Source of the DNA: an uncultured Lacinutrix sp.
GTDB taxonomy: Bacteria > Bacteroidota > Bacteroidia > Flavobacteriales > Flavobacteriaceae
NCBI RefSeq assembly: GCF_947500605.1
Contig: NZ_CANMSJ010000001.1
Span: 248,001-312,000 of the forward strand
Direction of reading: 5' to 3'
Length of the DNA stretch: 64,000 bases
In this document: in pieces, positions 41,397 to 50,006 of the stretch
Layout of the letters: each line of letters starts with the position of its first letter
Numbering within the stretch: position 1 is the stretch's first letter
Program-made: the position numbers and the translations under genes
The notes under the pieces: model-generated
Databases searched by the model: none
The model's input: the letters and a program-made list of their open reading frames with translations, nothing else
What the model was told of the DNA's origin: nothing

Positions 41397-42158
41397 TTAC
41401 ATGCTTATTAAATAGTTTTTACTAAACATCTTTTTGTAAATATCCATACTAAACATATATAGTTGTGCAGGTTTTTTAGATACACCAACTTGTTTTTCGT
41501 CTAAAGCAATAATATATTTTTTGTTAATTAACTTACGTCTAAAGTTTCTATTGTCTATTTCTATTCCTAAAATAGATTGATACAAATCTTGCACTTCATT
41601 AATTGTAAATTTATCTGGAAGTAGTTTAAATATTATAGGTTCAGACAAGCATTTTACTTTTAAATCTTCATAAGCTTCTACTATTATTTTCTCGTGGTCG
41701 AAACCAATTTCTGGTAATGCATTAATAGGAAACCACTTGGCGTCAAACTTATTATCTTTTAAATCTACATCCTCAGTTTTTAATAAAAAGTAGTAAGCAA
41801 TTGTTATTGTTCTTAGGTTAAATTCTTCATTTTCAATCCAAATTAAATCTTTAGGATTCATTAAACGATCCGGATTACCAAAGGCTTTAAACTGTTTTTT
41901 ATATTGATTCGTTAATCCTGTTAACTCTTTTAAAACGCGAGTTGCAGAATCGTCTAAAGTTTCATCTTTATAAACGTGATATCCTGTTAATACATAATCA
42001 TCAACTAAAACTTCTGTTTCAGATTCTAAAAAACGCTTTATCAATAGAACATTCAAAGACTTGGTATTAGTGTCGTATCCAAAAACGACGCAATCCACAG
42101 ATAAATTCAATATTTTTTCAGGTTTCATAAAAGATTTTGCTATTAAATAAGGTTTCAA
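41397..42158 (-). CDS. Nudix-domain transcriptional regulator (NrtR/AraR-like)
   Basis: 253 residues. A Nudix fold (LNVLLIKRFLESETEVLVDD, GYHVYKDETLDDSATRVLKE) is followed by a C-terminal winged-helix region (KFTINEVQDLYQSILGIEID, NRNFRRKLINKKYI). The Nudix box is degraded: GX5E is kept but the REUXEE part reads RVLKEL, so the metal-binding Glu residues are lost. This is the pattern of NrtR-type regulators; the Bacteroides member AraR senses a sugar. The gene is divergent from the polyol operon at 42394. It starts at 42158, with a minus-7-like box and an AAACGT half-site upstream. It probably represses both. Confidence 0.85.
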   Translation of the reverse strand: MKPYLIAKSFMKPEKILNLSVDCVVFGYDTNTKSLNVLLIKRFLESETEVLVDDYVLTGYHVYKDETLDDSATRVLKELTGLTNQYKKQFKAFGNPDRLMNPKDLIWIENEEFNLRTITIAYYFLLKTEDVDLKDNKFDAKWFPINALPEIGFDHEKIIVEAYEDLKVKCLSEPIIFKLLPDKFTINEVQDLYQSILGIEIDNRNFRRKLINKKYIIALDEKQVGVSKKPAQLYMFSMDIYKKMFSKNYLISM

Positions 42159-42192
42159 TTTTCTTACGGACTAATATATGTATTTTTTTATT

Positions 42193-42206
42193 AAACGTCA
42201 ATAATA
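42193..42206 (-). promoter_or_regulatory. regulator promoter with AAACGT half-site
   Basis: On the minus strand TATTATTG (42199-42206) differs from TAnnTTTG by one base. The AAACGTCA word (42193-42200, plus strand) overlaps its downstream edge. The same AAACGT word forms the inverted repeat at 42343-42361. Confidence 0.4.
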
Positions 42207-42328
42207 CATTATAAGACATTGCCTTTTTTGTTGCTGCATTGTTATTTTAATAGATAATATAGCACACATAAATGTTAAAATAACATATTTTTTTAATGAT
42301 TTATTAGGATTTTATAATTTATTTATGA

Positions 42329-42336
42329 TACATTTG
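42329..42336 (+). promoter_or_regulatory. minus-7 box TACATTTG of the polyol operon
   Basis: An exact TAnnTTTG match 57 bp upstream of the outer-membrane protein gene start at 42394. The inverted repeat at 42343-42361 begins 6 bp after it, over the expected transcription start. Confidence 0.6.
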
Positions 42337-42342
42337 AAAAAC

Positions 42343-42361
42343 AAACGTAATTATGACGTTT
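42343..42361. promoter_or_regulatory. candidate Nudix-regulator operator AAACGT-N7-ACGTTT
   Basis: Perfect 6-bp arms with partial symmetry inside (AT/AT). The site covers the predicted transcription start of the polyol operon, as expected for a repressor. A further AAACGTCA half-site lies in the divergent regulator promoter at 42193. Confidence 0.55.
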
Positions 42362-42393
42362 ATAATTATTTAATAATTTAAATTCTTAATAAC

Positions 42394-43266
42394 ATGAACA
42401 TGAGCAAACTAACGTTATTAGAAAAATTTTCTAAGTCAAAAAAGAGCACTACTCAAAAAGCATTACAATTAACTTTTAGTTTTTTAGTGCTTTGTTCATT
42501 AAGTACTGTATCGGCACAAGAACAAGAAAATAAGATTGACGCATACGAACCTTTTAGTATTGGAGCACATGTAAAAAACATGCATACTTGGCATGGATTT
42601 GTTGTTCATCCAGGTGCATTGTTTGCAACCAATATAGAATACAATACAAGAAACAAGAAATTCACTTTTGGTTTTTGGGGAGGCGCAAGTTTTTCTTCTG
42701 TAGATGTCGAAAATATTAATACCGGAGAAAAAGAAAGTGCTTACTATAAAGAGTTTTCAATTTATACAAAATACCGTTTTTCAGATAAGTTCTTTATTGA
42801 AGCTGTATCACACAACAATTACACAGGAGTAGAAGAAAGAGGAGATAAATTAAATTATTGGAGCTATGATAAAACGCAAGGTTATAATTTTGTAGACTTA
42901 AATTTTGGATATAATGTTACTCCTAACACATTACTATATTTAGCAACAATAATTAATGGAGGTTCTGGTGATTATCAAGTACAAGAAAATGGAGATTTAG
43001 AAAATTCATGGACTCATTATTTTGAAGTTAGCAGTAAAGTGTGGGAAAAGAACAACTCTAGTTTGTCTTTATTTGCCGGTGGTGCTTGGTCCTTTATAAC
43101 AGATAAAACCTTTTATACTGAAGGTTCAGGGAATATTATAAATGTAGGTGCTACGTTTAGTAAAAAACTAAAAATTAGTAATTATAATGTACCAGTAGAT
43201 GTGACTGCGATGTGGAATCCAGAACAAGAAAAAACAGTATTACAATTAGATATTACATTGTTTTAA
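42394..43266 (+). CDS. outer-membrane beta-barrel-like protein of the polyol operon
   Basis: 290 residues. A charged N-terminus is followed by a hydrophobic signal (FSFLVLCSLSTVSA, QEQENK); the body is built of amphipathic strands (FSIYTKYRFSDKFFIEAVSH, YNFVDLNFGYNVTPNTLLYL, INVGATFSKKLKISNYNVPV) ending LQLDITLF, with a C-terminal Phe typical of outer-membrane barrels. I cannot assign a family. As the first gene ahead of an ABC sugar transporter it may be the outer-membrane pore for the polyol; there is no SusCD pair. Confidence 0.78.
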   Translation: MNMSKLTLLEKFSKSKKSTTQKALQLTFSFLVLCSLSTVSAQEQENKIDAYEPFSIGAHVKNMHTWHGFVVHPGALFATNIEYNTRNKKFTFGFWGGASFSSVDVENINTGEKESAYYKEFSIYTKYRFSDKFFIEAVSHNNYTGVEERGDKLNYWSYDKTQGYNFVDLNFGYNVTPNTLLYLATIINGGSGDYQVQENGDLENSWTHYFEVSSKVWEKNNSSLSLFAGGAWSFITDKTFYTEGSGNIINVGATFSKKLKISNYNVPVDVTAMWNPEQEKTVLQLDITLF

Positions 43267-43354
43267 ACCCGATCTAAAACAGTAGTAACTACTATATAAC
43301 GATAAAGTATTAACTTACATAATAGAATAAAACCTTTAAGTAATATTTAAAATT

Positions 43355-44419
43355 ATGAAAATAAAAAACTTAAAATTCGCACTAAAATTAATATGTATGC
43401 CAATGTTGGCAATCTTATTAAGTCTATCACTAAATAGTTGTGTAGAACATTTAAATGCGAGTAAAACTACCGCAAACAGTGGTGAGGAAGAAGGTGAACT
43501 TTTTCCTAGCGCTATCGACCTTACTGGCAAGAAAATAGGGTACTGTACACCGTCCTTAAATGCACCGTATTATCAAGCTTTATTACAAAGTATAAAAGCT
43601 ACGACCGAGAAAAATGGAATGATATTTTTATCTGCAGATGGTCAAGATGATATTACTAAACAAATTTCAGCGGTAGAGGATTTAATAACGAAAGGTGTTG
43701 ATGCTTTATTACTAAACCCGAAAGATCCGGATGCATTAGTGGGAATAACTAAAGTGGCAAAAGCAGCTGGAATTCCGGTATTTATTATTGATAGTTCTAT
43801 AAATCCTTCTGCAGATTTTGTAACAACTATTCAATCTAATAATCTAGCTAATGGTGAGTTAGCAGGCGAGTGGTTAGTTAAAAAAATGGGCAAAACACCT
43901 ATGAATATTGCTTTATTAAGTGGTAATGCAGGTAATCCTGTAGGAAGAACACGTAAACAAGGCTTATTACAAGGTATTACAGAAGAGCAATTACGTACCC
44001 AAGGAAAAATTGATCTAAATGTAAAAACGCAAGCGTATACAGAATGGTCTTACGCTGGTGGATTAAAAGCTATGGAAGATATTTTAGTCGCGCATCCAGA
44101 TATAAATGTGGTGATTACAGAGTCTGATGTGTGTGTATTAGGTGCTATTAAAGCCATTGCGCAAGCAGGTAAAACAGATGACATTTTAATAGTTGCAGGA
44201 GCAGATGGACAAAAAGAAGCTATTAAATACATTATGGATACCGATTTTTATGGCTGTACTGCAATGAATAGTCCTGTACAAATTGGAAAAAATGCTGTAA
44301 AGTATGCAGTGGAGTATATGAACGGGAAACGTGATTTTGATAAAAAATCGTACACAGCACCTTTATTAATTACAAAGGAAAATGCTGCTAAGTATTACAA
44401 TCCTAATGCTTTATTTTAA
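43355..44419 (+). CDS. ribose-type ABC transporter substrate-binding lipoprotein
   Basis: 354 residues. A lipoprotein signal (MLAILLSLSLNSC) is followed by a periplasmic-binding-protein type I domain: IDLTGKKIGYCTPSLNAPYY, AVEDLITKGVDALLLNPKDP, AAGIPVFIIDSSINPSADFV, INVVITESDVCVLGAIKAIA and IVAGADGQKEAIKYIMDTDF. This is the RbsB/CUT2 group. Lipid anchoring in the periplasmic leaflet is unusual for Gram-negative RbsB, which is normally soluble. It is 88 bp behind the outer-membrane protein gene and 18 bp before the ATPase. Confidence 0.92.
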   Translation: MKIKNLKFALKLICMPMLAILLSLSLNSCVEHLNASKTTANSGEEEGELFPSAIDLTGKKIGYCTPSLNAPYYQALLQSIKATTEKNGMIFLSADGQDDITKQISAVEDLITKGVDALLLNPKDPDALVGITKVAKAAGIPVFIIDSSINPSADFVTTIQSNNLANGELAGEWLVKKMGKTPMNIALLSGNAGNPVGRTRKQGLLQGITEEQLRTQGKIDLNVKTQAYTEWSYAGGLKAMEDILVAHPDINVVITESDVCVLGAIKAIAQAGKTDDILIVAGADGQKEAIKYIMDTDFYGCTAMNSPVQIGKNAVKYAVEYMNGKRDFDKKSYTAPLLITKENAAKYYNPNALF

Positions 44420-44437
44420 TAGTTAATATCCATTGAT

Positions 44438-45961
44438 ATGAAAAATTCAGAAAATGAATACCGTCTTGAAATGTCTGGCATATCCAAAAGCTTTGGTGTT
44501 GTATCAGTACTTAAAGATGTGACTTTAAAAGTAAAGCCAGGAGAAATTCATGCTTTATTAGGCGAAAACGGAGCAGGAAAATCTACACTTATAAAAATAT
44601 TAAGTGGTGTACACCATAAAGATTCTGGTACAGTCTTTTTAAATGGTGAAGAAATAAACCCGAAAAACACACACGAAGGTCAGGTTTTAGGTATTAGTGT
44701 TGTGTACCAAGAGTTATCTCTAGTTAACGATTTGTCTGTTGCCGAAAATATTTATTTACACAAATTAGGAGCTAGTAAGTTTTGGATGAATTGGGATAAA
44801 ATCACTAAAGATGCCCAAGAATTAATTGATTCTTTAGGATTTACAATTGATGCTTCAGCAAAAGTTAGAGATTTAAGTATTGTTCAAAAACAAGTGGTCG
44901 AAATAGCAAAAGCATTGTCTGAGGACACTAAAGTTTTGGTTTTAGATGAACCTACAACCGTTTTTGATCCTACAGATACTAAAAAATTGTTTGACAACCT
45001 TTTTAGATTAAGAGATAAAGGAATTTCAATAATATACATTTCTCATCATTTAGATGAGATTATTAAAATAGCAGATTCTATTACTGTACTTAGAGATGGA
45101 GTAGATACTGGTACAATGGCTGTAAAAGATACAGATACCGATGGTATTATACGTTTAATGATTGGCCGCGAATTAAAAGATTTGTTTCCTGTTAGAGATG
45201 CGGTAATTGGTACAGAACCTATTTTTGAAGTTAAAAATCTAACAGCAAAAGACACCTTAGTGCATGATGTTTCTTTTTCAGTACGTCCAGGTGAAGTTCT
45301 TGGTATCGCTGGATTAGGAGGAAGTGGAAGAACAGAAACTGCAAAACTTATTTTTGGAGCAGACAAAAAGAAATCTGGAACTTTAATTTTAAATGGTAAA
45401 GAAATTAAAACAAAATCTCCAGTAGACGCTGCTGCGCATCAAATTGGCTTTGTGTCTGAAGATAGAAAGGAAGAAGGTGTGTTTTTACCATTATCTATTA
45501 GAAGAAATGTTAGTGTTACTAATTTTAAATCCATCTCAGGAAAATTAGGCTTTATTAACGTGGATAACGAGTATAAAAAAGTGCTAGGCTTAATAGACAA
45601 ATTAAACATTAAAACACCAAGTTCTGAGGTTGATGTTAAAAACCTAAGTGGTGGAAATCAGCAAAAAGTAGCATTAGCCAAATGGTTAAGTATTGATAGT
45701 AAAGTTATTTTTATTGATGAGCCTACAAGAGGAGTAGATGTTGGCGCTAAAATAGAAATCTACAATCTAATAAATGAAGTCGCAAAAAAAGGTGTTGGTG
45801 TGGTTGTAATATCATCAGATATGCCAGAAATAATGGGTATTTCGGATCGTATTCTTGTAATGCATGATGGAACTATTTATGGCGAATTACAAAAAGAACA
45901 ATTTTCAGAAGAAAACATACTGCGTTACTCTATTGGTAAGGCATTAAAACAACACAATTAA
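44438..45961 (+). CDS. CUT2-type ABC transporter ATP-binding protein, RbsA-like
   Basis: 507 residues with two ABC domains. Domain 1 has Walker A LLGENGAGKSTLIKILSG, LSIVQKQVVEIAKALS and Walker B VLVLDEPTTVFD. Domain 2 has the degenerate LGGSGRTETAKLIF in the Walker A place, LSGGNQQKVALAKWLS and VIFIDEPTRGVDVGAKIEIY. This asymmetric arrangement is typical of RbsA/AraG. It energises import through the permease at 45980. Confidence 0.95.
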   Translation: MKNSENEYRLEMSGISKSFGVVSVLKDVTLKVKPGEIHALLGENGAGKSTLIKILSGVHHKDSGTVFLNGEEINPKNTHEGQVLGISVVYQELSLVNDLSVAENIYLHKLGASKFWMNWDKITKDAQELIDSLGFTIDASAKVRDLSIVQKQVVEIAKALSEDTKVLVLDEPTTVFDPTDTKKLFDNLFRLRDKGISIIYISHHLDEIIKIADSITVLRDGVDTGTMAVKDTDTDGIIRLMIGRELKDLFPVRDAVIGTEPIFEVKNLTAKDTLVHDVSFSVRPGEVLGIAGLGGSGRTETAKLIFGADKKKSGTLILNGKEIKTKSPVDAAAHQIGFVSEDRKEEGVFLPLSIRRNVSVTNFKSISGKLGFINVDNEYKKVLGLIDKLNIKTPSSEVDVKNLSGGNQQKVALAKWLSIDSKVIFIDEPTRGVDVGAKIEIYNLINEVAKKGVGVVVISSDMPEIMGISDRILVMHDGTIYGELQKEQFSEENILRYSIGKALKQHN

Positions 45962-45979
45962 TATTAAAAATTTCACGTT

Positions 45980-46948
45980 ATGACTTTAACATTAAAACAA
46001 CAACTTAGCAGTCCAGGTGGTATTCTTAAGTTTTTAGTAAAGTATAATACTATCTTCATTTTTATTTTACTGGTTATCTTTTCAGCATTAATATCTGATG
46101 TGTTTTTTACTTCAGTAAACCTTTCAAATTTATTAAAACAAGTTTCAGGTATAGGTATTATTAGTATTGGTATGTTGCTTGTAATTTTAACGGGAGGAAT
46201 CGATTTATCAGTAGGTTCCATGGTAGCTTTGTTGGCGGTTACGTTCGCAATTCTAATAAACTTAGTCATTTTACCATTGGCTATTGTACTTACTATTGCT
46301 ATTGGTTTTGGCTTAGGTAGTGTTTCTGGTTACCTCGTTGCTTATCAAAAAATGGCACCATTTGTCGCAACATTAGCATTAATGACTATTGCTAGAGGTT
46401 TAGGTTTTATATACGCAAAAGGATCTCCTGTAACATTTAAAACTGCTGGTGGTGTGTTTATGTCAAACTTCGCAAATAACTCCACTTTAGGGATTCCTAA
46501 TATTGCTATTGTATTTTTTATAATCGTAATCGCAACCATGGTTATGCTACGTTATAATGTATTTGGAAGATTAATTATAGCTATTGGTAGTAATGAAGAA
46601 GCCTCACGTTTATCTGGAATAAAAGTTAATAAATACAAGTTTTTAGTATATGCTATTTCTGGAGCATTAGCTGCTACTGCTGCCATAATTGTAGCGTCTA
46701 GAACTAATTTAGGATCACCAAATATGGGAATGTCTTGGGAACTTGATGCCATAGCAGCTGTTGTTATTGGTGGTGCGAGTCTAAATGGAGGTAGAGGAAC
46801 GGCAATAAACACATTAATGGGCGTACTTATTTTAGGATTAATAGGAAACATATTAAACCTGTTAAATGTACCGTCATATCCACAACAAGTAGTAAAAGGA
46901 GCTATTATCATATTTGCTGTATTACTTCAAAGATTTGAAAGCAAATAA
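45980..46948 (+). CDS. CUT2-type ABC transporter permease, RbsC-like
   Basis: 322 residues with about eight to ten hydrophobic segments. BPD_transp_2 features are GIISIGMLLVILTGGIDLSV, then GSMVALLA, YQKMAPFVATLALMTIARGL, AIGSNEEASRLSGIKVNKYK and GMSWELDAIAAVVIGGASLN, then GGRGT. It lies 18 bp after the ATPase gene. Together with the lipoprotein at 43355 it makes a complete monosaccharide/polyol importer. Confidence 0.95.
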   Translation: MTLTLKQQLSSPGGILKFLVKYNTIFIFILLVIFSALISDVFFTSVNLSNLLKQVSGIGIISIGMLLVILTGGIDLSVGSMVALLAVTFAILINLVILPLAIVLTIAIGFGLGSVSGYLVAYQKMAPFVATLALMTIARGLGFIYAKGSPVTFKTAGGVFMSNFANNSTLGIPNIAIVFFIIVIATMVMLRYNVFGRLIIAIGSNEEASRLSGIKVNKYKFLVYAISGALAATAAIIVASRTNLGSPNMGMSWELDAIAAVVIGGASLNGGRGTAINTLMGVLILGLIGNILNLLNVPSYPQQVVKGAIIIFAVLLQRFESK

Positions 46949-46961
46949 TTAAATTATTAAG

Positions 46962-48458
46962 ATGAAAAATTACAAACTAAACTCTGAGAATCTTTCTAGT
47001 ATTTCTGAAAGAATTGCAATACCACAATACGATAGAACTAAAATTAAAACAGGTATTGTACATGTTGGTATTGGTGGTTTTCATAGATCACACGAAGCAT
47101 TTTATACAGACCAATTATTGCACGATACATCTATTACAGATTGGGGAATTTGTGGTATTGCATTATTAAATTTTGATACCAGAATATATAATACATTAAA
47201 GGAACAAAATGGCTTGTATACTTTAGTAGTTAAAGAATTAGATGGTAAACATACTAATCGTGTTATTGGTTCTATAGTTGAGTATTTGTATGCTCCAGAG
47301 AATCCAAATGCTGTTGTTGAAAAAATGGCAAGTCCTGAAGTTAAAATTATATCATTAACCATTACAGAAGGTGGTTATAATTACAACGAAGCTACAAAAG
47401 CATTCGATTTTGGCAATCCTTTAATTCAAGATGATTTAGAGCATCCAGAAGCACCAAAAACGATTTTTGGTTATTTAACACAAGCGTTAAAATTAAGAAA
47501 AGAACGTGGTTTAAATGGTGTAACTATTCAATCTTGTGATAATATTCAAGGTAATGGTCACATGACTAAAACGATGTTGCTTAGTTATGTTGGTAAAGCA
47601 GAACCTAGTTTAGTAGCATGGATAGAATCTAACGTGTCTTTTCCAAATGCAATGGTAGACCGAATAACACCTGCAACAGCTCCTAGCGATATATTAAATT
47701 TAATTAAAACAACCGGAGTACATGATGCTTGGCCAGTAGTTTGCGAGCCTTTTAAACAATGGGTTATTGAAGACGATTTTATTGCGGGAAGACCAGCTTG
47801 GGAAACCGTTGGTGCACAGTTTGTTGAGAATGTAGAACCTTACGAAAAAATGAAGTTAAGTCTATTAAATGCAGGACATTCTGTATTAGGTATTCTAGGA
47901 GCATTATTAGGCTATTCTACAATAGACGAAGCTGTTAATAATCCAAATATAAGTGCTTTTTTAAATAACTATATGGATACTGAAGTTACACCAACTTTAG
48001 GAGATTTAGATGGTATTAACTTAAAAGACTACAAGCATTCTTTATTAGAAAGATTTGGAAACGTAAACATAAAAGATCAAATAGACCGTATTTGTTCAGA
48101 GAGTTCTGCTAAGTTTCCAATTTTTGTTTTACCAACTGTAAATGCACAATTAAAAGGTAATGGTTCTATAGAATTAGCTGCTTTTATAGTTGCTGCTTGG
48201 GCAATTTATAGTTTAGGAAACGATGAAAATGGTAAGGCTTTAGTAATTAAAGATGCAATGGAATTACAATTGAATGAAAAGGCTAAAATGGCTGTAAATA
48301 ATCCAGAAGTATTTTTAGAAATAGAATCTGTTTTCGGTCAACTCAAGAATGATGATTTTTTTGTAATAGAATACACCAATGCCTATAAAAATATTGTTGC
48401 CCATGGAATTGAAAAATCTGTTGTGACTATTAATAGTAATGTTTTAAACGAAATTTAG
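46962..48458 (+). CDS. mannitol dehydrogenase family polyol dehydrogenase
   Basis: 498 residues, the long-chain MDR-independent group: TGIVHVGIGGFHRSHEAFYT (cofactor motif GxGxF), ITEGGYNYNEATKAFDFGNP, TIQSCDNIQGNGHMTKTMLL, DRITPATAPSD and the catalytic KMKLSLLNAGHSVLGILGAL (Lys, Asn, His), then LGY. It oxidises mannitol, arabitol or a similar polyol to the ketose with NAD+. It is followed by a kinase with a 0-bp gap, indicating polyol to ketose to ketose phosphate. Confidence 0.93.
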   Translation: MKNYKLNSENLSSISERIAIPQYDRTKIKTGIVHVGIGGFHRSHEAFYTDQLLHDTSITDWGICGIALLNFDTRIYNTLKEQNGLYTLVVKELDGKHTNRVIGSIVEYLYAPENPNAVVEKMASPEVKIISLTITEGGYNYNEATKAFDFGNPLIQDDLEHPEAPKTIFGYLTQALKLRKERGLNGVTIQSCDNIQGNGHMTKTMLLSYVGKAEPSLVAWIESNVSFPNAMVDRITPATAPSDILNLIKTTGVHDAWPVVCEPFKQWVIEDDFIAGRPAWETVGAQFVENVEPYEKMKLSLLNAGHSVLGILGALLGYSTIDEAVNNPNISAFLNNYMDTEVTPTLGDLDGINLKDYKHSLLERFGNVNIKDQIDRICSESSAKFPIFVLPTVNAQLKGNGSIELAAFIVAAWAIYSLGNDENGKALVIKDAMELQLNEKAKMAVNNPEVFLEIESVFGQLKNDDFFVIEYTNAYKNIVAHGIEKSVVTINSNVLNEI

Positions 48459-49340
48459 ATGAAAAATATAGTTTGCTTTGGTGAAGTACTATGGGATGTT
48501 TTTCCAACACATAAAAAAATAGGAGGCGCGCCTTTAAACGTCGCTTTAAGATTACAATCATTAAACAATAATGTTTCTATTATAAGTAGCATAGGAAATG
48601 ATAATAAAGGAAAGAAAATAAGAACATACATTGAAGATCATGGTGTAAATATTGAAAACCTACAGGTAGATGAGAAATTTAAAACAGGAAAAGTAAAAGT
48701 CATGCTTAATCAAAAAGGATCGGCTTCTTATGATATTAAGTTTCCTCGTGCATGGGATAACATTCAAATAAATGAGAATACTAAAAAGGTAACAAATCAA
48801 GCAGATGCTTTTATCTACGGAAGTTTAGTTGCAAGAGATGATACTTCAAGAGATACTTTATACGCGCTTTTAAAACTAGCAAAGTATAAAATATTCGATG
48901 TTAATTTAAGAGAACCATATTACACAATCGAAGTTTTAAATCATTTAATGAATGCAGCAAATTTTATTAAATTTAATGATGATGAGATTTTCGAAATAGG
49001 AGAGATGGTGAATTCTAAAACGCATTCTTTAGAGCAAAACATGAAGTTTATTGCAGAGCAAACCAATACCGAAACTATTTGTGTTACAAAAGGAAGGCAT
49101 GGCGCTATTTTATTGTATCAGGATACTTACTATTACAATAGCGGTTATCAAATAGAAGTTGTAGATACTGTTGGTGCAGGAGATTCTTTTTTAGCAACAT
49201 TAATTAGTAAATTAATTAATGGAGATAATCCACAAGAAGCTATAAATTTTGCATGTGCTATCGGCGCTTTAGTGGCAGGTAGTGAAGGTGCAAATCCCGA
49301 AATTAAAACAGAAGACATTAATAAGTTTATATATCCCTAG
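48459..49340 (+). CDS. PfkB family fructokinase-like sugar kinase
   Basis: 293 residues. FGEVLWDVFPTHKKIGGAPL, NVALRLQSL is the PfkB signature 1 region; DTVGAGDSFLATLISKLING is signature 2 with the catalytic Asp; ICVTKGRHGAILLYQ precedes it. It phosphorylates the ketose formed by the dehydrogenase directly upstream (stop and start adjoin at 48458/48459). Fructose is the most likely substrate. A terminator lies downstream. Confidence 0.93.
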   Translation: MKNIVCFGEVLWDVFPTHKKIGGAPLNVALRLQSLNNNVSIISSIGNDNKGKKIRTYIEDHGVNIENLQVDEKFKTGKVKVMLNQKGSASYDIKFPRAWDNIQINENTKKVTNQADAFIYGSLVARDDTSRDTLYALLKLAKYKIFDVNLREPYYTIEVLNHLMNAANFIKFNDDEIFEIGEMVNSKTHSLEQNMKFIAEQTNTETICVTKGRHGAILLYQDTYYYNSGYQIEVVDTVGAGDSFLATLISKLINGDNPQEAINFACAIGALVAGSEGANPEIKTEDINKFIYP

Positions 49341-49381
49341 CTAATTTTAGCGCAATCTGTATAAAGATTGATAGCAAGTTT

Positions 49382-49413
49382 AAAGCTTTATGTAATTTCA
49401 TAAAGCTTTTTTC
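49382..49413 (+). terminator. intrinsic terminator of the polyol operon
   Basis: AAAGCTTTATG pairs with CATAAAGCTTT over 11 bp with a 6-nt loop, then T residues, 42 bp after the kinase stop. Confidence 0.85.
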
Positions 49414-49492
49414 TTTTTAAGTAACTAAAGTAGTTTTCTAAAAATATATAAATAAGCCTACCAAAGTATTGTGTTCGATAGGCTCTATAATA

Positions 49493-49942
49493 TTAATGAT
49501 CGTGATTAGAATGGTCTTCTACTTTCATGTCACCAGACTGATTCATTACCATATCGTGTTCATACTTACAACAATCAGGTAAACCTTTGTAAGCATCTTC
49601 GCTACCCAAAACCTTATCTGTATCGTAACCAGAAGCAGCAATAGCATTGTGTATTGACATGGCGTCTGTTTTAGAGTCATCAAAAGCGACATCAATTTTC
49701 TTTTTTTCAATATCCCAAACGGCATTTGCGACACCTTCCACTTTCTTTGCAGCCTTTTCGATTGTGCTTTTACACATACCGCAATTTCCTCTTACTCCAA
49801 AAGAAACATCTGCATTTGCCATAGCTTTAGAGACTTCCGTTGTTGTTTCTGTTTCTTGTTTAGTTTCATTTTTACAACTTACTAAACCCATTGTAGCCAT
49901 AATAGCTAAGCTTAAAATTACTTTTTTACTCATGTTTTTCAT
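49493..49942 (-). CDS. heavy-metal-associated (HMA) domain lipoprotein
   Basis: 149 residues from the preferred ATG at 49942 (MKNMSKKVILSLAIMATMGL, then VSC as lipobox). An ATG at 49984 would add 14 charged residues that spoil the signal peptide. The mature part is a metal-binding HMA domain (FGVRGNCGMCKSTIEKAAKK, VEGVANAVWDIEKKKIDVAF) with GMC as the CxxC site, then CCKYEHD and a His-rich tail HSNHDH. It is a periplasmic copper-binding protein or chaperone at the 3' end of the copper operon. Confidence 0.88.
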   Translation of the reverse strand: MKNMSKKVILSLAIMATMGLVSCKNETKQETETTTEVSKAMANADVSFGVRGNCGMCKSTIEKAAKKVEGVANAVWDIEKKKIDVAFDDSKTDAMSIHNAIAASGYDTDKVLGSEDAYKGLPDCCKYEHDMVMNQSGDMKVEDHSNHDH

Positions 49943-50006
49943 ATTAATAATTTTGTGTTTTTGATTTTTCTTTGAAAAGTTCATTGTTTTAAATTTTGGT
50001 TATTAA

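Noticed and set aside
45046-45366. Minus-strand frame within the ABC ATPase gene
   Set aside because: Mirror of the strong RbsA-like frame; Ser/Pro-rich composition typical of antisense frames in this low-GC genome.
49943-49984. Upstream start for the HMA lipoprotein at 49984
   Set aside because: It would place 14 charged residues before a well-formed lipoprotein signal that begins at 49942.
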